From Prevotellaceae bacterium (lineage in GTDB: Bacteria > Bacteroidota > Bacteroidia > Bacteroidales > Paludibacteraceae): DNA of 33,717 nt. The position numbers and the translations under genes were made by a program. Below the pieces are notes generated by a model. That model was given only the letters and a program-made list of their open reading frames with translations. It had not been told where the DNA came from and ran no database searches. Each line of letters begins with the position of its first letter. The stretch's first letter is position 1. This document shows positions 1-7,983 of the stretch, piece after piece. The stretch is from positions 1-33,717 of the forward strand of contig JAISYF010000071.1 in NCBI GenBank assembly GCA_031270065.1, written 5' to 3'.

Positions 1-115
1 GATTTATTATATTGACCCGAAGGGCGCAGAAAATTTGCCTAATTATGTTAATTTCATTAAAAAAGGCGCGGCGGAAGGCGTAAAAGAGTTGCAGAAAATT
101 TTGCGTGATTACTGA
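1..115 (+). CDS. 3' end of an unidentified gene (partial)
   Basis: An open frame enters from the left edge (first full codon at 2) and ends at TGA 113-115, giving about 37 C-terminal residues that finish in KELQKILRDY. The stretch has ordinary coding character, with a DPKG motif followed by a charged amphipathic helix, but I do not recognise the family. It converges on the minus-strand glycosyltransferase and the two reading frames overlap by 7 bases (109-115), so there is no room for a dedicated terminator between them. No function is proposed. Confidence 0.6.
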   Translation, partial: IYYIDPKGAENLPNYVNFIKKGAAEGVKELQKILRDY

Positions 116-1359
116 TAAAGTTCATTTAAAAGTTTATCGTTTAAATTTTCAATAATTCTAAAATTTTCGTCAAGCGTTTTTCCTGCGGAAATGTTGTAGG
201 TTTTTAGCAAATTTTCTACGGCAACGTTAATTTCCATTGGCGGAAAAATAGCAGAATTGTTGAACGAGTTTAAAAATTGCACAACAAAAAATGCGTCAAA
301 TTTTGTGTATAAACGTTTGATATATTGCTCCTTATGCTTTGAATTTGAGATAACTTCGTTAAAGATTTTTAAAAGTTTTTCCTCTGAAAAATAATTTGTG
401 ATTTCTGCGGGAATAAGCGGAAAATCAACCTTTTTTGTGTCGTAAATTTTTGTAAAACAGTCAAAAAAACGCTTTAAAACCGCAAAAAGTCCGTAATTAT
501 ACACCGTATATTTTTCTCCTGAAATGATTTTTATAACCGCCTTTCCTGTGCCAAACGGCACTCGCTCAGAAATTCGCGGTGCAGGGGAAACAATTTTTTG
601 CATAATTACATTATTTTTTGTATATTGTGCTGCTTTGTGCAGAAAATAAAAATCCTCGCCAGCCTGCAAACGCGGCATTCCGCCCACTTTCGTGTAGGCA
701 AGCGCAGTTACCGCAAAGCAGGAACCAATAGTGTGAAAACAATGAGAAAAGCCCGTTTCTTGCAATGCAATACGATAATAACGCAGGTAAATTTCGTAGA
801 GTTTGCAGGCAAAAATTTCCTGTTTAGAAAACCGTTTTTCGTCAAAATTATGCTGAAAGTTGAATGTAAATAATTGAATATCAGGATTTTGCTTGTGGGC
901 TTTTTCTATTTCCGTAAAATAATTTTCGGCAACCAAGCAGTCGCAGTCCAATCCTGCAATTAAGCCGTTGGATTTGCCGATTTGCAAAAAATGGCGCACA
1001 GCCTCATCGCTACCGACCTTTCGTGCATTGCCTACGCCAGCAAATTTTTTCGGCACATTTTCAATCAAAATCGGCGAAAGTTCAAAAAAATATTTTTTTT
1101 CAGAATAAAATTGTTGTAATTTTTCAAAGACGCTGCGGTTTTTTTGTACGATATTTTCAGGTGTATTTTCGGCAGAATTTACCACCACAATTACCTCAAC
1201 GGTGCATTTGGGGCGTTGCGCTTCTTGCAGCGAATTTAGCGTCAAAAATACGTCATCATCGTCATAACAGGGAATTACAACAATCATTTCCGTATTTTTT
1301 GCAATTTTTTTGTCAAAAAACGGCGGACAAGTCTTAAAACGCTCAAAATATATCTGCAT
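109..1359 (-). CDS. Family 2 (GT-A) glycosyltransferase
   Basis: 416 aa, probably a cytosolic or membrane-associated enzyme moving a sugar from a nucleotide donor to a glycan. A GT-A Rossmann start VVIPCYDDDD lies at residues 27-36, GNARKVGSD at 110-118, the metal/nucleotide-binding acidic motif GLDCDC at 136-141 and an AGEDFYFL motif at 233-240, which fits the catalytic acidic residue region of GT2 enzymes. No transmembrane helix is evident. The start ATG shares a base with the stop of the upstream 50-aa gene (TAATG), so translation is probably coupled. Donor and acceptor cannot be read from sequence, and no other glycan gene sits beside it. The fold is secure; the substrate is unknown. Confidence 0.85.
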   Translation of the reverse strand: MQIYFERFKTCPPFFDKKIAKNTEMIVVIPCYDDDDVFLTLNSLQEAQRPKCTVEVIVVVNSAENTPENIVQKNRSVFEKLQQFYSEKKYFFELSPILIENVPKKFAGVGNARKVGSDEAVRHFLQIGKSNGLIAGLDCDCLVAENYFTEIEKAHKQNPDIQLFTFNFQHNFDEKRFSKQEIFACKLYEIYLRYYRIALQETGFSHCFHTIGSCFAVTALAYTKVGGMPRLQAGEDFYFLHKAAQYTKNNVIMQKIVSPAPRISERVPFGTGKAVIKIISGEKYTVYNYGLFAVLKRFFDCFTKIYDTKKVDFPLIPAEITNYFSEEKLLKIFNEVISNSKHKEQYIKRLYTKFDAFFVVQFLNSFNNSAIFPPMEINVAVENLLKTYNISAGKTLDENFRIIENLNDKLLNELYQ

Positions 1360-1511
1360 TATTTTTCAAAAATCATAAAAATTATTAGCCCCGCAGCGAG
1401 CGCGATGCCGAGAATGGTTGCAAAAATTAAACTTTTGTCAAATTTTACAGCCGATTTTTTCTTTTTTGCAGGCTTTTTTTTCGATTTTTTTCTAACGGTT
1501 TTCTTTGCCAT
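1359..1511 (-). CDS. 50-aa lysine-rich single-pass membrane protein
   Basis: Short frame from ATG at 1511 to TAA at 1361-1359. Residues 1-25 are almost all lysine, arginine, serine and alanine (MAKKTVRKKSKKKPAKKKKS), residues about 28-47 form one hydrophobic helix (SLIFATILGIALAAG and on), and three residues remain after it. The positive-inside rule predicts a cytosolic N terminus. The stop overlaps the ATG of the glycosyltransferase in a TAATG arrangement, a classic coupling geometry that supports this being a real gene. I do not recognise a named family. It could be a small membrane anchor or partner for the glycosyltransferase; that is inference from position only. Confidence 0.65.
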   Translation of the reverse strand: MAKKTVRKKSKKKPAKKKKSAVKFDKSLIFATILGIALAAGLIIFMIFEK

Positions 1512-1731
1512 AAATTTTGTTTCTGTGCAAAAGTTTTGTTTAAGAAAAAGATAAAAAAGATTGCATAATTGAAAAGTTTTTGTTGCCTTTATAGTTGAAA
1601 ATCAATAAGTTAAATCAAAATTTTCAAATATGCTAACTGTTGACAAAATTACTGATTTTTTTTGTATTACAGACGATTTTTGCAAAGAATTTGCGAAAAA
1701 AATAAAAACACCCAAAATTGCCAGAAGATGC

Positions 1732-1792
1732 AAAAATTATGAATTATTTTTTTTTAATATTTTATTTAAAAAAAAAATAATTCATAATTTTT
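1732..1792. repeat. 24-bp perfect inverted repeat upstream of ispG
   Basis: The arms at 1732-1755 and 1769-1792 are exact reverse complements around a 13-base loop, made of AAAAATTATGAATTA followed by a T run. The right arm ends three bases before the ispG -7 box and covers where the -33 element should be. It could be a cruciform or operator, or the hairpin of a terminator for something read from the left. The gene-free stretch 1512-1863 otherwise holds only AT-rich sequence and the ispG promoter. Confidence 0.7.
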
Positions 1793-1795
1793 TTA

Positions 1796-1803
1796 TATCT
1801 TTG
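1796..1803 (+). promoter_or_regulatory. Bacteroidota -7 box for ispG
   Basis: TATCTTTG matches the TAnnTTTG -7 consensus and is followed by CA, as at other promoters in this window. It lies about 60 bases before the ATG at 1864 and downstream of the longer open frame that begins at 1630, which argues that the upstream part of that frame is not translated. No clear TTG is present at the -33 position; an inverted repeat occupies it. Confidence 0.65.
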
Positions 1804-1863
1804 CACTTTATTTTGTATCATGGGCGTATTGTGGTACGACTCTATCACTTACAACTAATTTTT

Positions 1864-3030
1864 ATGCGTAGAAAAACAAACGCCGTTTGGGCGGGAAATG
1901 TTGGTATCGGCAGCGATTTTCCTATCAGAGTGCAAACAATGGCGAATACCGACACAAATGATATTGAAGCCTCTGTAAATCAGGCAATTAGAATGATAGA
2001 GGCGGGTGCGGAATTAATCCGTTTCACTGCGCAGGGCGTAAATGAGGCGGAAAGTTTGGGTTTGATACACAGCGAGTTGCGCAAACGCGGCTACATAACG
2101 CCGATTGTCGCCGATATTCATTTTAATCCTGCCGCTGCTGAAATTGCTGCGCAATACGTTGAAAAAGTGCGCATTAATCCTGGAAATTTTGTAAAATCTA
2201 TTGCAGGAACAAAAAAAAAATCGTCCTCACAGAACTACACAGATACGGAATTTGAGCAGGAAAGGCTTTTGCTTAGGAAAAAATTTGTGCATTTTTTGGA
2301 AATTTGCAAAAAACACAAAACAGCGGTGCGCGTTGGTGTAAATCACGGCTCACTTTCGGAACGAATGATGAACCGCTACGGCGACACGCCGCTTGGAATG
2401 GTTGAAAGTTGCTTCGAACTGCTGCGGATTTGTCGCGAGGAAGATTTTGACCAAATCGTAATTTCGCTAAAAGCCTCAAACACAGTGCTTATGATTAATG
2501 CTGTTCGGCTTTTGGTGCAAAAAATGGACGAGGAGAACTTTCATTTTCCGCTGCATCTCGGCGTTACAGAGGCTGGAGATGGTGAAGATGGGCGTATAAA
2601 ATCGGCTGTCGGCATAGGTTCGCTGCTCGCAGACGGCATCGGCGACACAATCCGCGTTTCGCTCTCGGAAAACCCTGAAAATGAAATACCTGTGGCATTC
2701 AACATCTTGCAGGCAACGCGCACAAGAATTACAAAAACAGAATATATTTCTTGCCCTTCGTGCGGGCGAACTTTGTTTGATTTACAGAGAGTTATTGCAA
2801 AAATTAAAGCGAAAACGGCGCACCTTGCAGGCTTAAAAATCGGAATTATGGGCTGCATCGTAAATGGTCCTGGCGAGATGGCAGATGCCGACTACGGCTA
2901 TGTGGGCGCAGGGCGCGGAAAGGTGAGTTTGTACAAAGGAAAAACCTGCATTGAGCGTAATATTCCTGAAAAAAATGCCGTTGAAAAATTAATGGAAATT
3001 ATTGAAAAATATGAGAAAATTAAAAATTAA
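1864..3030 (+). CDS. ispG: 4-hydroxy-3-methylbut-2-enyl diphosphate synthase, short form without the A* domain
   Basis: 388 aa. IspG (GcpE) is the penultimate MEP-pathway enzyme: it reduces methylerythritol cyclodiphosphate to HMBPP with a [4Fe-4S] cluster in the cytosol. The N-terminal TIM barrel carries NHGSLSERMMNRYGDTP and PLHLGVTEAGDGEDGR, the signature of the plant/Chlamydia/Bacteroidota lineage. The C-terminal domain begins at TKTEYISCPSCGRTLFDLQ and has the cluster ligands C297, C300, C331 and E338 (GCIVNGPGE). Proteins of this lineage normally carry a roughly 200-270 residue A* domain between DTIRVSLSENPENEI and this domain; here the two are joined by about a dozen residues. The frame is open further upstream to 1630, but the promoter at 1796 and the family N terminus (RRKTNAVWAGNVGIG) support ATG 1864. 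Confidence 0.93.
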   Translation: MRRKTNAVWAGNVGIGSDFPIRVQTMANTDTNDIEASVNQAIRMIEAGAELIRFTAQGVNEAESLGLIHSELRKRGYITPIVADIHFNPAAAEIAAQYVEKVRINPGNFVKSIAGTKKKSSSQNYTDTEFEQERLLLRKKFVHFLEICKKHKTAVRVGVNHGSLSERMMNRYGDTPLGMVESCFELLRICREEDFDQIVISLKASNTVLMINAVRLLVQKMDEENFHFPLHLGVTEAGDGEDGRIKSAVGIGSLLADGIGDTIRVSLSENPENEIPVAFNILQATRTRITKTEYISCPSCGRTLFDLQRVIAKIKAKTAHLAGLKIGIMGCIVNGPGEMADADYGYVGAGRGKVSLYKGKTCIERNIPEKNAVEKLMEIIEKYEKIKN

Positions 3031-3046
3031 AAGTTAAAAATGCAAC

Positions 3047-3096
3047 TATAACCAGAAAGGTTATAATATGTGCAGCCTAATCGCGTCAGCGTTAGG
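3047..3096. terminator. Two adjacent hairpins between the converging ispG and luxS genes
   Basis: A perfect 7-bp stem TATAACC/GGTTATA (3047-3053 with 3059-3065, loop AGAAA) is followed by CCTAA-t-CGC/GCGTTAGG (3076-3096, one bulged base, GTCA loop). They sit in the only space between two convergent genes. Neither has a good T tail, apart from a short run on the luxS side, so termination is plausible but not strong. Confidence 0.4.
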
Positions 3097-3140
3097 AAAA
3101 ACGTATTTAAAAGTTACCTGAAATTTGCGCTTTTGCACGT

Positions 3141-3617
3141 TTATTCTGGATAACTCAAATTTTCCTCCTTTGGATTTTCGATAACTTGCAGATAATGAGC
3201 AGCCTCATATTTTGCCATATCAAGATTTTGCTCTTGATAATTGCCGCATTCCTCTGCTGTCGCTCCTGATATTTTGCCCTTAAAAGCAGCAATAAAGCGG
3301 TACATTTCTACAATCAACGGCTGAATTTCCGCAGACGAGAGTTTGCCCTCGAAAATTGCGTAAAAACCTGTACGGCAGCCCATTGGACCAAAATAGACCG
3401 TTCTCTTTGCCCAATCTTTGTACGAGCGCAAAAAAGTCGCGCCCAAGTGTTCAATTGTATGCAGCGCAGGATTGTCCAAAACAGGCTCTCGGTTGGGTGT
3501 TTTCATTCGCAAATCGAATGTTGTCAGCGTGATTTCGCCAAAGTTATCAACACGTGAAACAAAAATTCCACGCGTCATTTTTGTGTGATTAACCTGAAAA
3601 CTTGCAATTTTTTCCAT
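3141..3617 (-). CDS. luxS: S-ribosylhomocysteine lyase (AI-2 synthase)
   Basis: 158 aa, the usual LuxS length. It cleaves S-ribosylhomocysteine to homocysteine and DPD, the autoinducer-2 precursor, as part of the activated methyl cycle in the cytosol. The metal-binding HTIEHL motif near residues 53-58 and the ECGNYQEQNL segment with the catalytic/metal-ligand cysteine are intact, as is FGPMGCRTGFY. It follows the CNNM/CBS gene by 19 bases on the same strand with no promoter between, so it is most likely the last gene of a parC, CBS-protein, luxS transcript. No pfs/mtnN gene is next to it. The identification is clear. Confidence 0.96.
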   Translation of the reverse strand: MEKIASFQVNHTKMTRGIFVSRVDNFGEITLTTFDLRMKTPNREPVLDNPALHTIEHLGATFLRSYKDWAKRTVYFGPMGCRTGFYAIFEGKLSSAEIQPLIVEMYRFIAAFKGKISGATAEECGNYQEQNLDMAKYEAAHYLQVIENPKEENLSYPE

Positions 3618-3636
3618 ATTTTTATAAATTTGTGGA

Positions 3637-4893
3637 TTAATTACTACTGAATTTTACCAACTCAATTCTGTTGTTTGTTGCTTGAATGACTTTGAAAGTC
3701 CAATTTTTGATAGTGATAATATCGTTGAGTTTGGGAAATTTTTGATAGTGATAAAGCAAAAATCCTGCAAGAGTAACGTACTCGTCATTTTCGGGCAAGT
3801 CTAAATTTAGTTGCCTGTTTATTGTGTCAATTTCCAAACGTCCTGATATAAGATACTCATTATCAGACACTTGTCTTAAAATATACTCGTTTATGTCGTG
3901 TTCGTCTTCTATTTCGCCAAAAATTTCCTCAATAATATCTTCCAAAGTAACAATTCCAGCCGTTCCGCCGAACTCGTCTATTACGACAGCAATACTTTTC
4001 TTTTCCTGTAAAAGACTGTGCATCAATTTGTTAGCCGCCATAGTTTCTGGCACAACAGGAATTTTCCTAAGCAATGTCCGCCAATTTTCCGTCTGTTCAA
4101 AGAAGTCAGACGAGTGAATGTAGCCGATAATATTGTCGATATTGTCCCTGTAAATCAGTATTTTAGAGTAGCCTGTTTCCACAAAAGCGTTGCGAAGGTC
4201 ATCAAATGAGGAATTTTCGATGTCAAGCGCGGTAATTTCGGTTCTCGGCACGATGCATTCGCGCAGTTTTACGGAGGAAAAATCAAGCGCGTTGCGGAAA
4301 ATTTTGAGTTCGTTTTCAATCTCGCTCTCGCTCTTTTTTTCGATGCTTTCCTCCAGAAGATAGTTCAAATCTACTTTATTAAAGACGTTATTTCGGGATT
4401 TTGCATTGATTTTTATACCGAAAATCCGCAAAATTCCAATCGCTAAATGCGTTGAAAACCACGCAACAGGATAGAGCGTAATATAGAAAATGAAAATAAG
4501 CGGAGAGAAAACTTTTAGCCAAAGATTTGAGTTGTTGCTGAAAACGGTTTTAGGAATAAACTCGCCCGCGATAAGCACAATAATTGTGGCTAAAATGGTC
4601 TGTATCAGCGTTATAAAAAATAAATTAGGCACAAAAGAGGCTATTAGCGGTTCGAGAATTTTCGCCATTGCAATAGAATAAATTACTATTACAATATTGT
4701 TGCCGACAAGCATTGTCGAGATAAATTGCCCTGAATTTTTGTAAAAGCGTGATAAAATTTTTCCTCCGAATGAATGAGAACGGTTGTCAATTTCCGCCCT
4801 GAGCCGATTTGACGAGTTGAAGGCAATTTCCATTCCCGAAAAAAGTGCGGAAAGCCCCAGCGCAACAATTATTATGATTAATGTTGATACCAT
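3637..4893 (-). CDS. CNNM/CorC-type membrane protein (DUF21, CBS pair, CorC_HlyC)
   Basis: 418 aa inner-membrane protein. An N-terminal DUF21 region has about four hydrophobic segments in residues 1-150 (ALGLSALFSGMEIAF, a helix near 57-80, another ending GEFIPKTVF near 118, then a long one). A CBS pair follows, opening at VPRTEITALD and ending at GTAGIVTLEDIIEEIFGEI, then a C-terminal CorC_HlyC domain. The family is tied to magnesium/cobalt export or homeostasis; in Bacteroidota a relative is GldE of gliding bacteria, and the naming as hemolysin is historical. It starts 6 bases after the parC stop and precedes luxS by 19 bases, so it is surely co-transcribed. Substrate is not readable. Confidence 0.88.
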   Translation of the reverse strand: MVSTLIIIIVALGLSALFSGMEIAFNSSNRLRAEIDNRSHSFGGKILSRFYKNSGQFISTMLVGNNIVIVIYSIAMAKILEPLIASFVPNLFFITLIQTILATIIVLIAGEFIPKTVFSNNSNLWLKVFSPLIFIFYITLYPVAWFSTHLAIGILRIFGIKINAKSRNNVFNKVDLNYLLEESIEKKSESEIENELKIFRNALDFSSVKLRECIVPRTEITALDIENSSFDDLRNAFVETGYSKILIYRDNIDNIIGYIHSSDFFEQTENWRTLLRKIPVVPETMAANKLMHSLLQEKKSIAVVIDEFGGTAGIVTLEDIIEEIFGEIEDEHDINEYILRQVSDNEYLISGRLEIDTINRQLNLDLPENDEYVTLAGFLLYHYQKFPKLNDIITIKNWTFKVIQATNNRIELVKFSSN

Positions 4894-4899
4894 TTTTTT

Positions 4900-7668
4900 T
4901 TAGAATAAACTTCCCTGAGATATATCGTTCTCGTCATAAATCATTATTGATTTTGACGGCTCGTCAGGGTTTGTTTTTGATTGATTTTCAATAACTTGTG
5001 CTGTTTCCACAATTTCTGTTTCGTTTTTGTTTTCATTTTCTGCAACCTCGTTTTCCTCAAAATTTTCGTCAATTTCTTCGTCTAAAATATCAAGTTCGGG
5101 GTGCGGAACAGGCTCAACTTCGGTGATTGAGGCAATTTCGTAGGTAGAAATTCGCTTGCCTTTAGCCTTGTAACTTTTTTCGCCGATAAATTGTTCAACA
5201 TCAATGAGCAACGGCTCGCGATTGGAGTTTTTGCCGCCGAAAATTACTTGGAAACAGGGGAATGTTTCGTCAGAAAGCACCTTCAAAGTCGATTTTGGAT
5301 TGTCGCCCAAAAACGATGTGCGCTTGTTGGAAGTCTCCATCGGAAAACGCTTGATGTAGTAATTTTTCTGCTCTGCATCGTACAAAGCCGCCGACCAAAT
5401 TTTATCGCTGTCAAATTTTTCAATTTTCAAATAATCCTCTTCAAAATGGTTATTCAGGTCAAAATTTGTGGTGTAAAAATCGCCGTTTTTTGTAACGACA
5501 AGAATTAAATCCTCGTTAAAAAATTCGCCCAAAAATTCGCCGCGGTTGTCGGTATTTAGCCGCAAAATATCTTTATCGAGCCAAATATTTGTGCCTCCGA
5601 GCGTAGAACCGACACTCTCGCGAAAAGTGATTTTCGACACAGGAAATTTTGTCAGCAAATTGCCTCGCGATGCCCTGCCCTTAATCATAATTTCGCTAAA
5701 ATCACAGTCCCATTCCATTTTTTTAATCCTGCGCGAAGTCGGTTTGAGTTTCACACGGATAACCTCCGCCTCGCCGTTAGGATTTGCCGAAAAATAGATA
5801 AGTTTAGAGTCTGCCGCGCCTGCTGTGAGGTCATATTCCTTATCTCGCGTGATACCATTTACCGCAAAACGCTTGATGTAATAAACGCCGTTTTTGCCAT
5901 CTCGGTAAATAGCGTTGTAAATGGTGCGCAGGTCGTTTTTCTTGAAAACTGCAACGTGTTCGATGTCCTTTCCTACAAACTGTTTCTCGGAAATTTTAAC
6001 AATTTTATACTTTCCTTTTTTCAAAAAAACAATAATATCGTCAATGTCAGAGCAATTTTGCACAAATTCTACGTTGTCATCTCGTTTGAGATTTGTACCG
6101 ATAAAACCGTCATTTTTATTAACATACAATTTTTCATTTGCCTCAACAACTTTCGTCGCCTCAATGTTCTCAAAATTACGAATTTCTGTTAAACGCGGGT
6201 AATTTTTGCCATATTTTTCTTTTAAATATTTAAACCATTTAATTGTAAATGCAATTAAATGTTCTAAATTATAATTAACTTTTTTTATCTCATTTTCAAT
6301 GTCAATTAAGTCGTTATTCGCTTTATCAACATTAAATTTGAGAATGCGTTTCATTCTGATTTCCAATAGTTTAAGCAAATCATCTTTTCTTACTTCGCGA
6401 ATAAGTTTAAGATTTGCAGCAATAAGGCAAGTGTTAATAAAATCTAACGCCTCGTCTGTCGATTTTGAATTTTCGTATTGTTTTTCTTTATAAATTCGGT
6501 TTTCTATAAACCATTTTTCCAAAGAAAGATTTTGCCATTGGTCTTGAAGTTCCTGTTTTTGAATTTCAAGTTCGAGTTTTAAAAGTTTCACAGTATTGTC
6601 GGCACTGCGTTTTAAAACTTGTGAAACCGAGATAAACACAGGTTTGTTGTTGTCAATTACGCAGCAGTTGGGCGAATAACTTAGTTCGCACTGCGTAAAA
6701 GCGTAGAGTGCGTCAATGGTTTTGTCAGACGACACTTTATTTTCGAGCATAATCACAATTTCCACGTTTTCGGCGGTGTTGTCATCAACTTTTTTAATGC
6801 TGATTTTGCCTTTTTCGTTTGCCGAAGTAATGCTTTCAATCAAACTGCCTGTGGTAACGCTGTATGGTATCTCACTAATAATCAGGCTCTTATTGTCTGG
6901 TAATTTAGAAATTTTCGCTCTGATTTTCACTTTTCCGCCGCGCTCGCCGTCTTTGTATTGGCTCACGTCAATCATTCCGCCTGTAAAAAAGTCGGGGAAA
7001 AGTTCAAATTCTTCATTTTTCAGATATAATATAGATGCGTCTATCAGTTCGTTGAAATTGTGCGGTAAAATCTTGCTATTCAAACCGATACCGATGCCCT
7101 CGCTGCCTTGTGCAAGCAATAACGGAAATTTTACAGGCAGCGCAACAGGCTCTTCGTTTCTGCCGTCATACGAGGGTCGCCACGCGGTAGTTTTCGGGTT
7201 AAAAACTGCGTCAATGGCGAATTTCGACAGCCGCGCCTCGATATAACGCGCAGCAGCCGCGCCATCACCTGTAAGAATATTGCCCCAGTTTCCCTGACAG
7301 TCAATCAAAATCTGCTTTTGTCCAAGATTTACCAATGCCTCATAAATAGAGGCATCGCCGTGCGGGTGAAACTGCATCGTATGTCCGACAATGTTCGCAA
7401 CTTTGTTGTAACGCCCGTCTTCGAGCCGTTTCATCGAGTGCAGCACGCGCCGCTGAACAGGCTTTAAACCGTCAGTTATATGCGGAATTGCGCGGTTCAG
7501 GTTTGCATACGAGGCATAATCCAAGTACCAACGAAAATACATTCCCGGCAAATGGTGCATCGATTCTTCGTTTAACGTTTGCGGAAGATTATACGCTGAA
7601 CTCGAATTTTCATCTGTAAATTCCTCATTTTCAATGTTGTTGTCCAACTCCTCTTTATTCTCTGACAT
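4900..7668 (-). CDS. parC: DNA topoisomerase IV subunit A (type IIA, GyrA/ParC family)
   Basis: 922 aa. With ParE it unlinks daughter chromosomes by double-strand passage. The breakage-reunion domain has HITDGLKPVQRRVLH near 63-77, HPHGDASIYEAL at 101-112 (the quinolone-pocket helix) and the active pair R141-Y142 in AAARYIEARLSKF. A coiled-coil segment and a divergent beta-propeller-like C-terminal region follow, ending in about 60 very acidic residues that finish DISQGSLF. The propeller lacks an obvious canonical GyrA box, which favours ParC over GyrA. No parE is in the window. It has its own -7 box 28 bases upstream and leads the parC, CBS-protein, luxS unit. Confidence 0.92.
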   Translation of the reverse strand: MSENKEELDNNIENEEFTDENSSSAYNLPQTLNEESMHHLPGMYFRWYLDYASYANLNRAIPHITDGLKPVQRRVLHSMKRLEDGRYNKVANIVGHTMQFHPHGDASIYEALVNLGQKQILIDCQGNWGNILTGDGAAAARYIEARLSKFAIDAVFNPKTTAWRPSYDGRNEEPVALPVKFPLLLAQGSEGIGIGLNSKILPHNFNELIDASILYLKNEEFELFPDFFTGGMIDVSQYKDGERGGKVKIRAKISKLPDNKSLIISEIPYSVTTGSLIESITSANEKGKISIKKVDDNTAENVEIVIMLENKVSSDKTIDALYAFTQCELSYSPNCCVIDNNKPVFISVSQVLKRSADNTVKLLKLELEIQKQELQDQWQNLSLEKWFIENRIYKEKQYENSKSTDEALDFINTCLIAANLKLIREVRKDDLLKLLEIRMKRILKFNVDKANNDLIDIENEIKKVNYNLEHLIAFTIKWFKYLKEKYGKNYPRLTEIRNFENIEATKVVEANEKLYVNKNDGFIGTNLKRDDNVEFVQNCSDIDDIIVFLKKGKYKIVKISEKQFVGKDIEHVAVFKKNDLRTIYNAIYRDGKNGVYYIKRFAVNGITRDKEYDLTAGAADSKLIYFSANPNGEAEVIRVKLKPTSRRIKKMEWDCDFSEIMIKGRASRGNLLTKFPVSKITFRESVGSTLGGTNIWLDKDILRLNTDNRGEFLGEFFNEDLILVVTKNGDFYTTNFDLNNHFEEDYLKIEKFDSDKIWSAALYDAEQKNYYIKRFPMETSNKRTSFLGDNPKSTLKVLSDETFPCFQVIFGGKNSNREPLLIDVEQFIGEKSYKAKGKRISTYEIASITEVEPVPHPELDILDEEIDENFEENEVAENENKNETEIVETAQVIENQSKTNPDEPSKSIMIYDENDISQGSLF

Positions 7669-7695
7669 TTTTTATTGATAAAAATTTTTTACTTG

Positions 7696-7703
7696 CAAAA
7701 GTA
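7696..7703 (-). promoter_or_regulatory. -7 box for the parC unit
   Basis: On the minus strand this reads TACTTTTG followed by CA, matching TAnnTTTG, and it sits about 28 bases before the parC start at 7668. No clear -33 TTG is present at the expected distance. Confidence 0.6.
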
Positions 7704-7782
7704 CAAAAAATCAACGAAAAAAAATATTTTTTTTATTAACAAAAAAAAATTATAATTTATAAATGATTTATTAATAAAATTA

Positions 7783-7830
7783 ACAGAATTTGCAGAATTA
7801 ACAAATTTCTGTCAATTCTGCAAATTCTGT
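7783..7830. repeat. 17-bp perfect inverted repeat built from AATTCTG-type units
   Basis: The arms 7783-7799 and 7814-7830 are exact reverse complements (ACAGAATTTGCAGAATT and its partner) around a 14-base loop. Each arm is itself two 7-8 base iterations. A related, partial copy is at 28342-28390. This and the next repeat fill most of the 315-base gene-free gap 7669-7983 between glyA and parC, which also holds the parC promoter. Confidence 0.8.
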
Positions 7831-7888
7831 AATTTATAAGAATGATTTTATTTTTTCACAACTTTTTCCGCTTTTCCATTATCATATT

Positions 7889-7962
7889 AATTTGAAAATT
7901 TGAGAATTTGAAATTAAAAATCCCAAAATATTCAAATTTTCAAATCCTCAAATTTTCAAATT
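7889..7962. repeat. Inverted repeat of TTTGAAAATTTGAG motifs just after glyA
   Basis: The arms 7889-7912 and 7939-7962 pair over 24 bases with one mismatch around a 26-base loop. Both are made of alternating AATTTGA and CAAATTTT units, the same family as at 15056-15105 and 18031-18194. It lies 21 bases beyond the glyA stop and could act as a weak transcript-end hairpin, but there is no clear T tail. Confidence 0.8.
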
Positions 7963-7983
7963 GAATTTTTGTATTTTCAATTT

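Noticed and set aside
1630-1863. 78-codon N-terminal extension of IspG
   Set aside because: It precedes the predicted promoter, includes the inverted repeat, and its residues (long F, I and K runs) do not resemble any IspG; ATG 1864 gives the normal N terminus.
6716-7246. 176-codon plus-strand frame opposite parC
   Set aside because: It lies wholly inside the conserved breakage-reunion region of ParC and is serine/leucine-rich without any domain pattern.
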